Shown: piece after piece, positions 1-8,987 of the stretch | Layout of the letters: every line of letters starts with the position of its first letter | Numbering within the stretch: position 1 is the first letter of the stretch | Source: JAPHSX01 sp050298555 | GTDB taxonomy: Bacteria > Pseudomonadota > Gammaproteobacteria > Thiohalomonadales > Thiohalomonadaceae | Assembly (NCBI GenBank): GCA_050298555.1 | Contig: JBNKUL010000035.1 | Span: 62,001-126,000 of the forward strand | Length of the DNA: 64,000 bases | Direction of reading: 5' to 3' | Notes under the pieces: model-generated | Told to the model about the DNA's origin: nothing | Database searches by the model: none | Seen by the model: only the letters and a program-made list of their open reading frames with translations | Translations under genes and position numbers: made by a program

Positions 1-1
1 G

Positions 2-187
2 CGCATCGGCCTCTACGAGCTGAAGCTGCGTATCGACATCCCCTACCGTGTCGTGATCAACGAGGCGGTGGAGCTGGCGAAGAACTTCGGTGCCGAGCAG
101 GGCCACAAGTTCGTTAACGGCACCCTCGACAAGGCGGCCAAGAGCCTGCGTAGCGTCGAGGTGAAGGCGGCTGGCAAGGCCAAATAG
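2..187 (+). CDS. nusB: Transcription antitermination factor NusB, C-terminal part
   Basis: Only the last 61 codons lie in the window; the 5' end is cut by the window edge. The visible protein has the NusB C-terminal signature PYRVVINEAVELAKNFG followed by a GHKFVNGTLDK segment, the helices that pack the all-helical NusB fold. NusB binds boxA RNA together with NusE (S10) during rRNA antitermination. A short basic tail ends at TAG. The next gene, thiL, starts 31 bp downstream on the same strand, the usual nusB-thiL-pgpA order. Identity is recognised from sequence; nothing can be said about the N-terminal half. Confidence 0.93.
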   Translation, partial: RIGLYELKLRIDIPYRVVINEAVELAKNFGAEQGHKFVNGTLDKAAKSLRSVEVKAAGKAK

Positions 188-218
188 CCCGACCGCCACC
201 CCGTGCGGAAAGCCACTG

Positions 219-1181
219 ATGGCCCTCTCCGAATTCCGACTCATCGAATCCTACTTTGAACAGCGCCGCCTCGGTCGTGATGACGTGGTGCTGGGGATCG
301 GTGACGATGCCGCCCTGCTGCGCGTGCCCCTCGGTATGCAACTGGTATCCGCCGTCGACACCCTGATCAGCGGTGTCCACTTTCCCGAAAACACCGCCGC
401 CGCCGCCATTGGATACAAGGCGCTGGCGGTCAATCTCAGTGACCTCGCCGCGATGGGTGCCGAACCCGCCTGGGCGACCCTCTCCCTCAGTATGCCCGAG
501 CCGGATGAGGCCTTCCTCAAGGATTTTAGCGACGGCCTGTTCTCGCTGGCCGAACAGCATGGTGTCGAGCTGGTCGGTGGCGATACGGTGCGTGGCCCCT
601 TGGTGTTAACGGTGCAGGTCAACGGCTTCGTGCCGGAGGGAGAGGCGCTCACCCGTTTCGATGCCCGCCCCGGCGACAGGCTCTACGTTAGCGGCACCCT
701 CGGTGATGCGGCGGCAGGGCTGGAGCTGGTGCTGGCGGGTAAGGTCGAGGGGGATGAGGCGGCCTACCTGCGTGAGCGGCTCGACCGGCCCAGCCCGCGC
801 CTTGCCCTGGGCCAGGCGCTGCGCGGTCTCGCCTCCGCCTGCATCGACATCTCAGACGGCCTCTGCGCCGATGTGGCCCATATCATGGAGCGCAGCCACC
901 TGGGCTGCGATATCGACAGCTCGGCGCTGCCGTTGTCGCCGCAACTCAGCACACTGAAGGGCGAGGAGGGGGCGAGGGCGCTGGCACTCAATGGCGGCGA
1001 CGACTACGAACTCTGCTTTACCGTGCCCGAGGAGCAGGAGGCGACGCTGCAACGTCTCGCCACCACCTTTGATGTAGCGATCACCTGCATCGGCGAGGTG
1101 AACAACGAGGTGGGGGTGTTGCGCATCGACGGCAATGCGGTCGAGGGCAGCGGCTACGATCACTTCAAGGAGCGAGCATGA
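219..1181 (+). CDS. thiL: Thiamine-monophosphate kinase ThiL
   Basis: ThiL phosphorylates thiamine monophosphate to thiamine pyrophosphate with ATP, the last step of the cofactor pathway, in the cytosol. The 320-residue protein has the family length. It begins with the typical SEFRLI start and carries the metal/nucleotide motifs GIGDDAALL, SDLAAMGAEP and GGDTVRGP, plus a C-terminal DISDGL and NGGDDYELCF, all hallmarks of the AIRS/PurM-fold kinases. The stop overlaps the pgpA start (ATGA), so the two are probably translationally coupled. It sits directly after nusB, as in many gammaproteobacteria. Confidence 0.95.
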   Translation: MALSEFRLIESYFEQRRLGRDDVVLGIGDDAALLRVPLGMQLVSAVDTLISGVHFPENTAAAAIGYKALAVNLSDLAAMGAEPAWATLSLSMPEPDEAFLKDFSDGLFSLAEQHGVELVGGDTVRGPLVLTVQVNGFVPEGEALTRFDARPGDRLYVSGTLGDAAAGLELVLAGKVEGDEAAYLRERLDRPSPRLALGQALRGLASACIDISDGLCADVAHIMERSHLGCDIDSSALPLSPQLSTLKGEEGARALALNGGDDYELCFTVPEEQEATLQRLATTFDVAITCIGEVNNEVGVLRIDGNAVEGSGYDHFKERA

Positions 1182-1657
1182 AGCGCCTGCAATTTTCCGA
1201 CCTCTGGTCGCACCCGGCCAACTTACTCGCCCTCGGTTTCGGATCCGGCCTGGCACCGAAGGCGCCCGGCACCTTCGGCACGATGATGGCCGTGCCGCTC
1301 TACCTCTACCTCCTGCAGGGGCTCTCTACCTCAATGCTGCTCGCGGTGATCGCCGTGAGCTTCGTTATCGGCGTCTGGCTCTGCCACGCCTCGGCTAACA
1401 ATCTCGGCGTCCACGACCACCCCGGTATCGTGTGGGACGAGTTCGTCGGCTTCTGGATCAGCTGCATCGCCCTGCCCGCCGGGTGGCCCTGGCTGCTCGC
1501 CGCCTTCGTGCTGTTCCGCTTCTTCGACATCCTCAAGCCGTGGCCGATACGCTGGCTCGATCACCGAGTGCCGGGTGGTCTGGGGATCATGGTCGACGAT
1601 GTGTTGGCCGGTCTCTACGCCCTGGTGCTGTTGCAGCTGGCCGTCCTCTGGCTTTGA
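1178..1657 (+). CDS. pgpA: Phosphatidylglycerophosphatase A
   Basis: PgpA removes the phosphate from phosphatidylglycerophosphate to give phosphatidylglycerol at the inner membrane. The 159-residue protein is full length and strongly hydrophobic, with about four membrane segments. The N-terminal GFGSGLAPKAPGTFGT and the VWDEFVGFW segment are characteristic acidic/conserved motifs of the PgpA family. The start overlaps the thiL stop by four bases. The stop is followed almost immediately by the protease-like gene on the same strand, suggesting one transcript. Confidence 0.95.
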   Translation: MKRLQFSDLWSHPANLLALGFGSGLAPKAPGTFGTMMAVPLYLYLLQGLSTSMLLAVIAVSFVIGVWLCHASANNLGVHDHPGIVWDEFVGFWISCIALPAGWPWLLAAFVLFRFFDILKPWPIRWLDHRVPGGLGIMVDDVLAGLYALVLLQLAVLWL

Positions 1658-1663
1658 TTGCGG

Positions 1664-2305
1664 ATGCGCCTCTCTAAGCCGCTCCTCTACCTTCTCTTCT
1701 CCCTTGCCCTGCCTGCCTGGGCGACCGACGAGATCACGGTACTCGGCCTTTTCACCGATAAGGCGATGCTGCGCATCGACGGCACGCAACGCCTGCTCAA
1801 GGTGGGGCAGGTGAGTCCGGAGGGGGTTACGCTGATCGCCGCCGATAGTGAACAGGCGGTCATTGAAGTAAATGGCAAGCGTCGTACCTTAACTCTGGGA
1901 AGTCATATCAGCAGCCACTTTAGCGGCCCCAGGGTGAAGCGGGTACAGATTTGGCCGGATAAGCTCGGCATGTACAGCGTCAGTGGCGCCATCAACGGTA
2001 CCGCCATCGACTTTCTTGTCGATACCGGCGCCACTACCGTCGCCCTCAATGCCGCGGATGCGAAAAAGCTGCGCATCGATTTCATGCGTGAGGGGAAGAA
2101 GGTGATGGGGGAGACTGCCTCGGGCCGCGATTGGGTCTACCTGCTGAAGCTCGACATCGTTACTGTTGGTCAAATCACCCTGCGTAATGTCGAGGCGATC
2201 GTCTTCGATGGCCCCCACCCCAGCCGTGCCCTGCTGGGGCAGAGTTTCCTCAACCGCATCGGCATGACGCGCCAGGGGATGATGTTGCAGCTGGAACAGA
2301 AGTAA
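1664..2305 (+). CDS. Secreted retropepsin-like aspartic protease
   Basis: A predicted exported protein of about 213 residues. An N-terminal signal peptide (LLYLLFSLALPAWA) is followed by a beta-rich segment and a clan AA aspartic protease domain with the single catalytic motif FLVDTGATTVAL near residue 120. The flap-region GQITLRN and the late LLGQSFLNRI fit the single-domain bacterial retropepsin-like family, which works as a homodimer. Substrates are unknown. ATG at 1664 is preferred; an in-frame TTG lies two codons upstream, directly after the pgpA stop. It ends tail to tail with the next minus-strand gene, with no bases between the two stop codons. Confidence 0.8.
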   Translation: MRLSKPLLYLLFSLALPAWATDEITVLGLFTDKAMLRIDGTQRLLKVGQVSPEGVTLIAADSEQAVIEVNGKRRTLTLGSHISSHFSGPRVKRVQIWPDKLGMYSVSGAINGTAIDFLVDTGATTVALNAADAKKLRIDFMREGKKVMGETASGRDWVYLLKLDIVTVGQITLRNVEAIVFDGPHPSRALLGQSFLNRIGMTRQGMMLQLEQK

Positions 2306-4378
2306 TTAGATCGAGCTGAAGTCGTAGTCCATCGTTGGCCGCGGCTCCTGCAGGAAGTAACCCTGGATGTAGTCGACCCCGGTGGAGTAGATGGTGGCCA
2401 GGGTGTGTGGGTCTTCCACGCCGTTGGCGATCACCTTGCGTTGGCTCTGTGCGGCCAGGGCGGTGATCTCGCCTACCTTCTTCTGCGTCTCCACATCACT
2501 GCTGAGCTTGCCCACAAAGCTGGCGCTGAGTTTGAGGTAGGCGGCGTCGATGTGGACCAGCAGGTTGAGGTAGTTCCTGGCGCTGCCGAAGTGGTCCAGG
2601 GCCAGCGCTACGTGTAGCGGCTCCAGCCCCGCCTGCAGTTGCTTCAACTCCTTGAGGTTATCGTTGGCGATATCCTCGTCGATGCAAAGCACCAGGGAGT
2701 CGGCCTCGGCATGTGAGCTCTTGAGCAGCTCCTGCAACCAGGGCAGCAGCCCCTCATCGGCCAGTGAGCTGGCGGAGAGCTTGGCGAAGACCACGGCAGG
2801 GTTGCCGCCATGGCGCTTCTCCGTTACCGCCTTGATGGCGTGGCCCAACATCCAGCGGTCTATGGCACCCATTAATCCTGCCGCCTCGGCGGCGGGGATG
2901 AACTCTGCCGGTGTCAGCTCCGTGCCGTGCTCGTCCCGCATGCGGGCGAATACTTCGTAATTCTCCCTGCTGTCGCCCTTGAGGCTGACGATAGGCTGGA
3001 ACAGTATGTGGAAATGGTTGTGTGCCAGTGCCAGTTTAATCTGCCTGGCGATCAGTGCATGGCGTTCACGCAGGCCCATCTCCGCCTCGTTCACCACGTA
3101 GCGCTGGACCCTATTGCCGCCCGCCTCGATGGCCTGGCGCAGGGCCTTCTCTGAGCGGCGAATCACCTCCAGGTGGTCTGACAGCGCCTCATTATAGGCA
3201 CCGATACCGATGCTGCAGCTGGTGGTAGTGGTAGTGCCGTCGATATCGAAGATGTGGCCAACCAGGCCCGTGGCCAGCTCCCTGGCATAGTCCTCTGCGG
3301 CCTCGGGGCTGGTGTCGTGCAGCAGCAGCATGAACTGTTCACCCTCAAAGCGGGTGACGAAGTCCTCCTCCCTCGGCAGGGTCGCGGCGAGGTATTCGGC
3401 GAAGCGGGCCAGTAACACGTCCCCGGCGGCGATGCCCTTGTCGTCGCGGATACGTTGGTACTCGTCGGGCAACAGGCTGAGCACTACGCCCTCCTTATCC
3501 GGCTTGCCGCAAAGCTCCTGCAGGACGTGGAGGAAGTGGGGACGGTTGAAGGCGCCGGTGAGCAGGTCCTTTCTGCTGATATCGTTGAGTCGTTGCTGCA
3601 GTTCCTGATCCGTGCCCTGGTCACGAATGATGATCTGGCTGCACGACACACCGGCGAAATAGGCGGGGCTGAACTCCATCTCCACGCCGAAGCGGCAGCC
3701 GTCGGTTCTGATACCGGTAACGGACAGTTTGCTCTGGCGGCTGTTGCCCTGGACGTAGTCACGCAGGAACTCCCTGAAGTGGGCGTGCTCGTCGCTACTC
3801 ACCACGTCCATAATCGGCAGCCCTTCAATCTCCTCCATGCGCTGGTAGCCGAACAGCTGCAGATAGGCGTCGTTGGCAAACAGGTGCATCCCTTCGTAGA
3901 CGTAGGTGATGGCGTCACGGGAGCTGTCGACCAGCCCCTGGGCTCGTTCGTTGGCCTGCTGCAGAGCCGTCATGGTGAGCGCCAGGGCACGGCGCGTGCG
4001 TACCGCGTCGGCCTCGCGCAAGATGGCCAGTTCAAGGCGCCGGGGTTTGGACAGGTAGACGGGCTCATGGGCGCCCGCATCGATGAGGGCCTCGATTTCG
4101 CCCTCTTCGGCGTCGTCGCCAATCAGCAGTAGCGGGATATCGAACTCAGATTGTCGCACCAGTTCCAGTGCCTCGGCAGCGCTGAGGCCTCCGCCTCGCG
4201 GTTTACTGAGGATCATGTCCCATTGCTGGCGTCCGAAGGTGTGGCGTAACGCCTCAGCGTCGGCTATGCGATCGCTCCTGACCGCATGGCCGCCGTTACG
4301 CAGGATGGTGGCGACGTTCTCGGCGAGGTTGGAGGAGTCGTCGATGACGAGCAGATAGAGTGTTTCGTCGTTATCCAC
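2306..4378 (-). CDS. FimX-like REC-PAS-GGDEF-EAL protein with degenerate catalytic sites
   Basis: A 690-residue protein with the domain order of FimX, the c-di-GMP effector that controls type IV pilus assembly. A response-regulator-like domain (about 1-130) is followed by PAS (about 150-265), GGDEF (about 275-420) and EAL (about 440-685). Both enzymatic domains look dead. The GGDEF position reads EGEQF. The EAL motif reads EVF. The usual Asn in the INLS-type motif is missing (FAKLSASSL), and the DDFG motif reads DHFG. This suggests a c-di-GMP-binding effector, not an enzyme. The start is GTG at 4378, with a weak AAGGCGG about 11 bases upstream. The adjacent minus-strand gene encodes a PilZ-type protein, a plausible partner. 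No pilus genes are in the window. Confidence 0.8.
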   Translation of the reverse strand: MDNDETLYLLVIDDSSNLAENVATILRNGGHAVRSDRIADAEALRHTFGRQQWDMILSKPRGGGLSAAEALELVRQSEFDIPLLLIGDDAEEGEIEALIDAGAHEPVYLSKPRRLELAILREADAVRTRRALALTMTALQQANERAQGLVDSSRDAITYVYEGMHLFANDAYLQLFGYQRMEEIEGLPIMDVVSSDEHAHFREFLRDYVQGNSRQSKLSVTGIRTDGCRFGVEMEFSPAYFAGVSCSQIIIRDQGTDQELQQRLNDISRKDLLTGAFNRPHFLHVLQELCGKPDKEGVVLSLLPDEYQRIRDDKGIAAGDVLLARFAEYLAATLPREEDFVTRFEGEQFMLLLHDTSPEAAEDYARELATGLVGHIFDIDGTTTTTSCSIGIGAYNEALSDHLEVIRRSEKALRQAIEAGGNRVQRYVVNEAEMGLRERHALIARQIKLALAHNHFHILFQPIVSLKGDSRENYEVFARMRDEHGTELTPAEFIPAAEAAGLMGAIDRWMLGHAIKAVTEKRHGGNPAVVFAKLSASSLADEGLLPWLQELLKSSHAEADSLVLCIDEDIANDNLKELKQLQAGLEPLHVALALDHFGSARNYLNLLVHIDAAYLKLSASFVGKLSSDVETQKKVGEITALAAQSQRKVIANGVEDPHTLATIYSTGVDYIQGYFLQEPRPTMDYDFSSI

Positions 4379-4462
4379 GCTGATGCGGTCCGCCTTGAAC
4401 GTTTAGCTAGAAAGGCGCTGAGTATGTAGCGTGTCTTTTAATAGTACAAGCGGAGTGCTGCG

Positions 4463-6244
4463 CTAGAGCTCATTCCAGTCTATTTCCAGTTTGAACTCGT
4501 CGTCATCGACCTGTTTCGCCGCCTCTGGTTTAACCGCCTTCGGCACTTCAGGCTCAGCCTTGACGCTAAAGTGGTGCTGGTTGAAGCTGCCGCTACGTTG
4601 TACCCGGCTGCCGAGAACCACACGGATCTCCTGATCCGGGTGATAGATCAGCAGCTCCATCCCCTTCTTGAACAGCCTGGTGGGCGTCAGCAGCGTTGCC
4701 TGCTGCTTGATCGAGGGCACCTCGGGCAGCATCAGCGAGGGTTGCAACTGCGGCACCTCATCGCTCAGCCTGGCGCTACGCAACATGACGGGGATCGCCT
4801 CGGGTGAGATCACCTGTACCCCCAGTTCCAGCTTTTCGTCGGGGGTTTGAATCATCCAGCGCACCACACCGAGCTGACACACCGCATCGTCGTGACATTG
4901 GCGTAGCCCCAGCAGCTCACCCACCTGTAGTTGCGCACTGTCACTCATCGGCAGACTGAGGCGGAAGCCCCCGGCGCTTTCGTTGCAGACCTGCCAGTGG
5001 TGGTAGTGGATGGGCGGAAGCTCCTCCTTCTCCTCCTCGGCACGCAGGGACTGAATGTAGTTCTGGTACTGCTGGTACTCCTCTACCGTCTGGCCGTAGA
5101 TGTTCCAGATGTCGTGTTCGCTAAGCTGACTGAAGCTGACCACCACCTTGCTTTCGTACTGCGACTTGTCTGACAGCTGGTTGCTGTGGCCGCGCTTCTC
5201 GGCGATGGCGCGGTGCACGGTACTCAGGCCCACCACTACCTCAATGGTTTCGTGGTGATCGCTACGACCGAAGCGCCGTTTCGGGATGCTGCCCCAGGCG
5301 CGCAGCAGGCGGTAGAGCAGCTCCGAGGTGATCCCCATCTTCTTCATCCGCTCGCCCTTGTCGCCAAGCAGCTCGTGCAGCTGCTCGCTAAGCCGGCTGG
5401 TATCGATGAGGCGGCAGAACTCGTTATTACAGTCGCGGTGGTTGAAGGCGTGAAAGTCGGGTTCATCGTCGCTGTCCATGTGTACTACGAACAGTGCCTC
5501 GCCCGCGCTGGGGTCGTCATAGGGGATGATTTGCGCCTGCCCCGCCCAGGTGGAGAGCGCCTTGTAGACGGCGTAGACCTCCTTTTGGTGCATCCGGTAG
5601 GGGGAGGCGAGCGCCAGCAACAGGATCTGTTTGTACTGGCGTGCGATGCTGGAGGTGGGGAGCAGATGGTTCTCCCGGTCTTCCACCAGGGTGGTATGGA
5701 TATCCTTGTGCTCGGCATAGAGGTAGAGCTGATGCAGTTCGAACCAGCTGTTCTCCTGGTGTGGGGCGTAACTGCGGTAATTGGTCAGCAGGGTGCTGTT
5801 GAGGTAGTGAACGGCACGGTGAATCAGCTCGGTAAGGGCGCCGCTGTCACGTTTGATAAGGCTGCCGTGCAGCATCTCCTCGATGGCGATTTTATAACCC
5901 AGCGCCATCTCGTTGGCGAAGGTCTGGGAGAGGTTGATGATGGCGGTGACCTTGGGTGGGGTGGGCAGGGGAATGCCGATATAGCGTCGCTGCAGCTGCT
6001 CCTGCAGGTAGGTCACGGGTGGGCGCAGCAGTTCCAGGAAGCGGCGGCGGTCACGCCAGCCGATATTCAGGCGGTTGACCTCACGCAGGACGTTGTAGAC
6101 CTCCTTGGACATGGCGCCGACGTTCCCACTCGGCAGCTCTTCTACCCAGCGCTCTACGGCACTGGCGCGGGTATTGAAGGAGCGGTTTGTGGGGTCACTG
6201 CGTTCGGTGGTGGTGAGTTTTATTTCGCCTGCGCCCATTGCCAT
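4463..6244 (-). CDS. Large PilZ-domain-type protein
   Basis: A 593-residue protein with a long, mostly helical N-terminal region (about 1-400) that I do not recognise. The C-terminal part (about 410-500) resembles a PilZ c-di-GMP-binding domain. It contains VCNESAGGFRLSL, matching the [DN]-x-S-x-x-G core of PilZ, followed by GELLGLR and a further beta-rich region. A clear upstream RxxxR half-site was not identified, so ligand binding is uncertain. It lies upstream of the FimX-like gene on the same strand (84 bp gap), which suggests a shared c-di-GMP output function. Two ATG codons two apart could start it; the outer one is given. Confidence 0.6.
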   Translation of the reverse strand: MAMGAGEIKLTTTERSDPTNRSFNTRASAVERWVEELPSGNVGAMSKEVYNVLREVNRLNIGWRDRRRFLELLRPPVTYLQEQLQRRYIGIPLPTPPKVTAIINLSQTFANEMALGYKIAIEEMLHGSLIKRDSGALTELIHRAVHYLNSTLLTNYRSYAPHQENSWFELHQLYLYAEHKDIHTTLVEDRENHLLPTSSIARQYKQILLLALASPYRMHQKEVYAVYKALSTWAGQAQIIPYDDPSAGEALFVVHMDSDDEPDFHAFNHRDCNNEFCRLIDTSRLSEQLHELLGDKGERMKKMGITSELLYRLLRAWGSIPKRRFGRSDHHETIEVVVGLSTVHRAIAEKRGHSNQLSDKSQYESKVVVSFSQLSEHDIWNIYGQTVEEYQQYQNYIQSLRAEEEKEELPPIHYHHWQVCNESAGGFRLSLPMSDSAQLQVGELLGLRQCHDDAVCQLGVVRWMIQTPDEKLELGVQVISPEAIPVMLRSARLSDEVPQLQPSLMLPEVPSIKQQATLLTPTRLFKKGMELLIYHPDQEIRVVLGSRVQRSGSFNQHHFSVKAEPEVPKAVKPEAAKQVDDDEFKLEIDWNEL

Positions 6245-6356
6245 GGAGGTATCCCGAAGTCATTCATTTGTTAAGACACTGTTACCAATAAAGTAGCAGA
6301 GTTGGGTGGATTATAGATTATGTCTACTGACTATAGGGGCACTGAATTTCAATGAG

Positions 6357-7358
6357 TTATAACGGCCGCTTGCTCAACTCACCGCGCTGTTCACGCACCA
6401 ATTTGGGGACCAGGTAGCCGGGCAGCCTGAGCAGAAGCGCCTGATGCAGCTCCCGGGCGCGCTCCTCCTCCACCTCGAAGTGGGCGCTGCCGCTGACCCG
6501 ATCGAGCTGGTGCAGGTAGTAGGGGAGTACCCCCTGGCTGAACAGCGCCTCGCTCAGCCCGCTGAGGGCATCGGCATCGTCGTTGACCCCGCGCAGCAGT
6601 ACGCTCTGGTTGAGTAGGGTCGCCCCGGCCAGCCTGAGTTTGTGCAGGGCCTCACGCGGCTCCTCGCCAAGCTCCCGGGGGTGGTTGGCATGGGTGACCA
6701 CCACCTTCTGCCAGGGGAGGGCGCTCAACCAGGCGGTGAGCGCCTCATCGATGCGCTCGGGCAGGACGATGGGGAGGCGGGAGTGGATGCGCAGTCGCTT
6801 GAGTTGGGGTAGCCCGCCCAGCTTGTCGCTAAGGCGCTGCAGTTGCGGCGTATCGAGTAGCAGTGGGTCGCCGCCGCTGAGGACCAGCTCCTCCACCTCC
6901 GGGTTGGCCTGCAGGTAGTCGACCACCCCCTGCCAGTTATCGCGCCCCGGGTTCTCCTCGCCGTAGGGGAAGTGGCGGCGAAAGCAGTAACGGCAGTGAA
7001 TGGCACAGCCGCCGGTGAGGGTGAGCAGCACTCGTCCATGGTATTTGTGCAGCAGGCCGGGCAGGGCGGCGGCGTCGCCATCGCCCACCGGGTCGGCGCT
7101 GAAGCCCTCTACCTGACGCATCTCCTCGCCCAGTGGCAGCACCTGGCGCAGCAGCGGGTCATTGATGTTGCCCTTCTCGATGCGCGAGAGGTAGCCACGT
7201 GGGACACGCAGCGGAAAGGCCTCTGCGGCCTTACGGGCATCGTCCAGCAGCTCGCGCGGCAGCTCAAGCAGCGCCAGCAACTCCGCCGGATCACGCACTG
7301 CGGTGGATAAGGCGTTTTTCCAATCGGAACTTCGGGGTAGAATAGGCGGACTTTGCAT
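6357..7358 (-). CDS. epmB: EF-P (R)-beta-lysylation protein EpmB
   Basis: EpmB is a radical-SAM, PLP-dependent lysine 2,3-aminomutase. It converts (S)-alpha-lysine to (R)-beta-lysine, the donor that EpmA attaches to elongation factor P. The 333-residue protein has the radical-SAM cluster motif CAIHCRYC (CxxxCxxC) near residue 120, the LVLSGGDPLLL SAM-binding segment, and the C-terminal YLVPKLVRE region typical of the family's PLP site. It is transcribed divergently from efp with only 37 bp between the two start codons, and epmA follows efp, so the complete modification set except EpmC is clustered here. Confidence 0.95.
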   Translation of the reverse strand: MQSPPILPRSSDWKNALSTAVRDPAELLALLELPRELLDDARKAAEAFPLRVPRGYLSRIEKGNINDPLLRQVLPLGEEMRQVEGFSADPVGDGDAAALPGLLHKYHGRVLLTLTGGCAIHCRYCFRRHFPYGEENPGRDNWQGVVDYLQANPEVEELVLSGGDPLLLDTPQLQRLSDKLGGLPQLKRLRIHSRLPIVLPERIDEALTAWLSALPWQKVVVTHANHPRELGEEPREALHKLRLAGATLLNQSVLLRGVNDDADALSGLSEALFSQGVLPYYLHQLDRVSGSAHFEVEEERARELHQALLLRLPGYLVPKLVREQRGELSKRPL

Positions 7359-7395
7359 TAACAGATTTCAATTTAGAGAGTTTCGGGAAAATACC

Positions 7396-7965
7396 ATGGC
7401 TAACTACAGCACCAATGAATTCAAGCGCGGTCTCAAGCTGATGCTCGACGGCGCCCCTCACAGCATCGTTGAGAACGAGCTGGTAAAGCCCGGCAAGGGG
7501 CAGGCCTTCAACCGCGTTAAGGTGCGCAACCTCAAGACCGGTCGTGTGGTGGAGCGTACCTTCAAATCGGGCGAAAGTGTAGAGGGTGCCGATGTCATGG
7601 ACACCGATATGCAGTATCTCTACAACGATGGCGAGGCGTGGCACTTCATGCATCCCGAGACCTTCGAGCAGGTCTCTGCCGATGCCGCCGCGGTGGGTGA
7701 TGAGGCCAAATGGCTGAAGGAGCAGGATACCTGTGTGATCACCCTGTGGAATGGTGTGCCGATCAGCGTCACCCCGCCCAACCACGTGGTACTGACCGTG
7801 ACCGAGACCGATCCGGGCGTGCGCGGCGATACCGCTACCGGCGGCACCAAGCCTGCGGTCTGCGAGACCGGTGCCGTGGTCAACGTACCGCTGTTCATCG
7901 ATGTCGGCGACCAGCTTAAGGTCGATACCCGCACCGGCGAATACATCTCCCGCGCCAAGGACTAA
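7396..7965 (+). CDS. efp: Elongation factor P
   Basis: EF-P binds ribosomes stalled at consecutive prolines and stimulates peptide bond formation. The 189-residue protein begins MANYSTNEFKRG. The modification loop reads VKPGKGQAFNRV, with the acceptor lysine near position 34, and the three-beta-barrel-domain length is normal. ATG at 7396 is chosen because the family starts there; an upstream in-frame extension overlaps epmB and is unlike EF-P. The adjacent epmB and epmA genes indicate beta-lysylation of the acceptor lysine. Confidence 0.97.
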   Translation: MANYSTNEFKRGLKLMLDGAPHSIVENELVKPGKGQAFNRVKVRNLKTGRVVERTFKSGESVEGADVMDTDMQYLYNDGEAWHFMHPETFEQVSADAAAVGDEAKWLKEQDTCVITLWNGVPISVTPPNHVVLTVTETDPGVRGDTATGGTKPAVCETGAVVNVPLFIDVGDQLKVDTRTGEYISRAKD

Positions 7966-7968
7966 ACC

Positions 7969-8937
7969 TTGAGCGGCGACTGGCGTCCAGGCGCGTCGCT
8001 GGAGCGACTCAAAGAGAGGGCCCGTATCCTGCAGGGGATACGGGCCTTTTTCGCTGAGCGCGCGGTGATGGAGGTGGAGACCCCCTCACTCTCCGCCGCT
8101 GCCCTCACCGATCCAGCCATCGACAGCCTGGCCACCCGCTACATCGGCCCCGGCCATGCGGACGGCCTGCCACTCTACCTCCACACCTCCCCCGAATTCC
8201 CGATGAAGCGGCTGCTCGCCGCCGGCAGCGGGCCGATCTACCAACTCTGCAAGGTCTTCCGCCAGGGCGAGGCGGGGCGGCGCCACAACCCCGAGTTCAC
8301 CCTGCTGGAGTGGTACCGTCCCGGCCTCGACCACCACCAGTTGATGGATGAGGTGGAGGCGTTGGTAGCGCCCATCCTCGGGCTGGGGGGAGAGGCGGAA
8401 CGCATCAGTTACCGCGACGCCTTCCTGCAGCACGCCAACATCGACCCACTGGTAGCTTCTCTCGACGAGTTGCGCGATGCGGCCATCGCGATGGTGGGTG
8501 AGATCGAGCTAGGTGATGAGCGCGACAGCTGGCTCGACCTTATCCTCAGCCACAGCGTCGAGCCGAGGCTGGGCAAAGACCGTCTCTGCTTCCTCACCGA
8601 CTACCCAGCCTCCCAGGCGGCCCTGGCCCAACTCAACCCCCATGACCCGCAAACCGCCGAACGCTTCGAACTCTATTTCAAAGGGGTAGAACTCGCCAAC
8701 GGCTTTCACGAACTGGGTGACAGTAAAGAGCAGCGTAGACGTTTCGAACTGGAGCAGGCTGAGCGGGCCAGACAGGGGAGGGAGGTGCCGCCGATGGACG
8801 AGCGCCTGCTTGCGGCACTGGAGGCGGGCTTTCCTGACTGCGCCGGAGTGGCGTTAGGGGTGGATCGGTTGGTGATGTTGGCGGTGGGGGCGACTTCGCT
8901 GGATGAGGTGATCGCGTTTTCTATTGAGCGGAGTTAG
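7969..8937 (+). CDS. epmA: EF-P lysine ligase EpmA (GenX/PoxA)
   Basis: EpmA is a truncated class II lysyl-tRNA synthetase paralog that attaches beta-lysine to EF-P instead of tRNA. The 322-residue protein has only the catalytic core: motif 1 around VMEVETPSLS, motif 2 FRQGEAGRRHNPEFTLLEWY, and motif 3 GVALGVDRLVML. It lacks the N-terminal anticodon-binding domain, as expected for EpmA. The likely start is a TTG three bases after the efp stop, so the two are co-transcribed. A downstream ATG would remove conserved sequence. Confidence 0.95.
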   Translation: MSGDWRPGASLERLKERARILQGIRAFFAERAVMEVETPSLSAAALTDPAIDSLATRYIGPGHADGLPLYLHTSPEFPMKRLLAAGSGPIYQLCKVFRQGEAGRRHNPEFTLLEWYRPGLDHHQLMDEVEALVAPILGLGGEAERISYRDAFLQHANIDPLVASLDELRDAAIAMVGEIELGDERDSWLDLILSHSVEPRLGKDRLCFLTDYPASQAALAQLNPHDPQTAERFELYFKGVELANGFHELGDSKEQRRRFELEQAERARQGREVPPMDERLLAALEAGFPDCAGVALGVDRLVMLAVGATSLDEVIAFSIERS

Positions 8938-8940
8938 TTT

Positions 8941-8973
8941 GTAGGATGCGGTAAAGAAGGAACCGCACCCTAC
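8941..8973. repeat. REP-like imperfect palindrome between convergent genes
   Basis: GTAGGATGCGGT at 8941-8952 is repeated in inverted form at 8962-8973 (ACCGCACCCTAC), with one mismatched pair and a 9-base loop. It fills the short gap between the convergent epmA and deaD genes. The GTAGG(A/G)TGCGGT arm resembles extragenic palindromes common in gammaproteobacteria. There is no T-run, so it is not a clear intrinsic terminator. A partial GAATCCTACAT echo follows at about 8984-8994. Confidence 0.6.
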
Positions 8974-8987
8974 ATGCTTATCGAATC

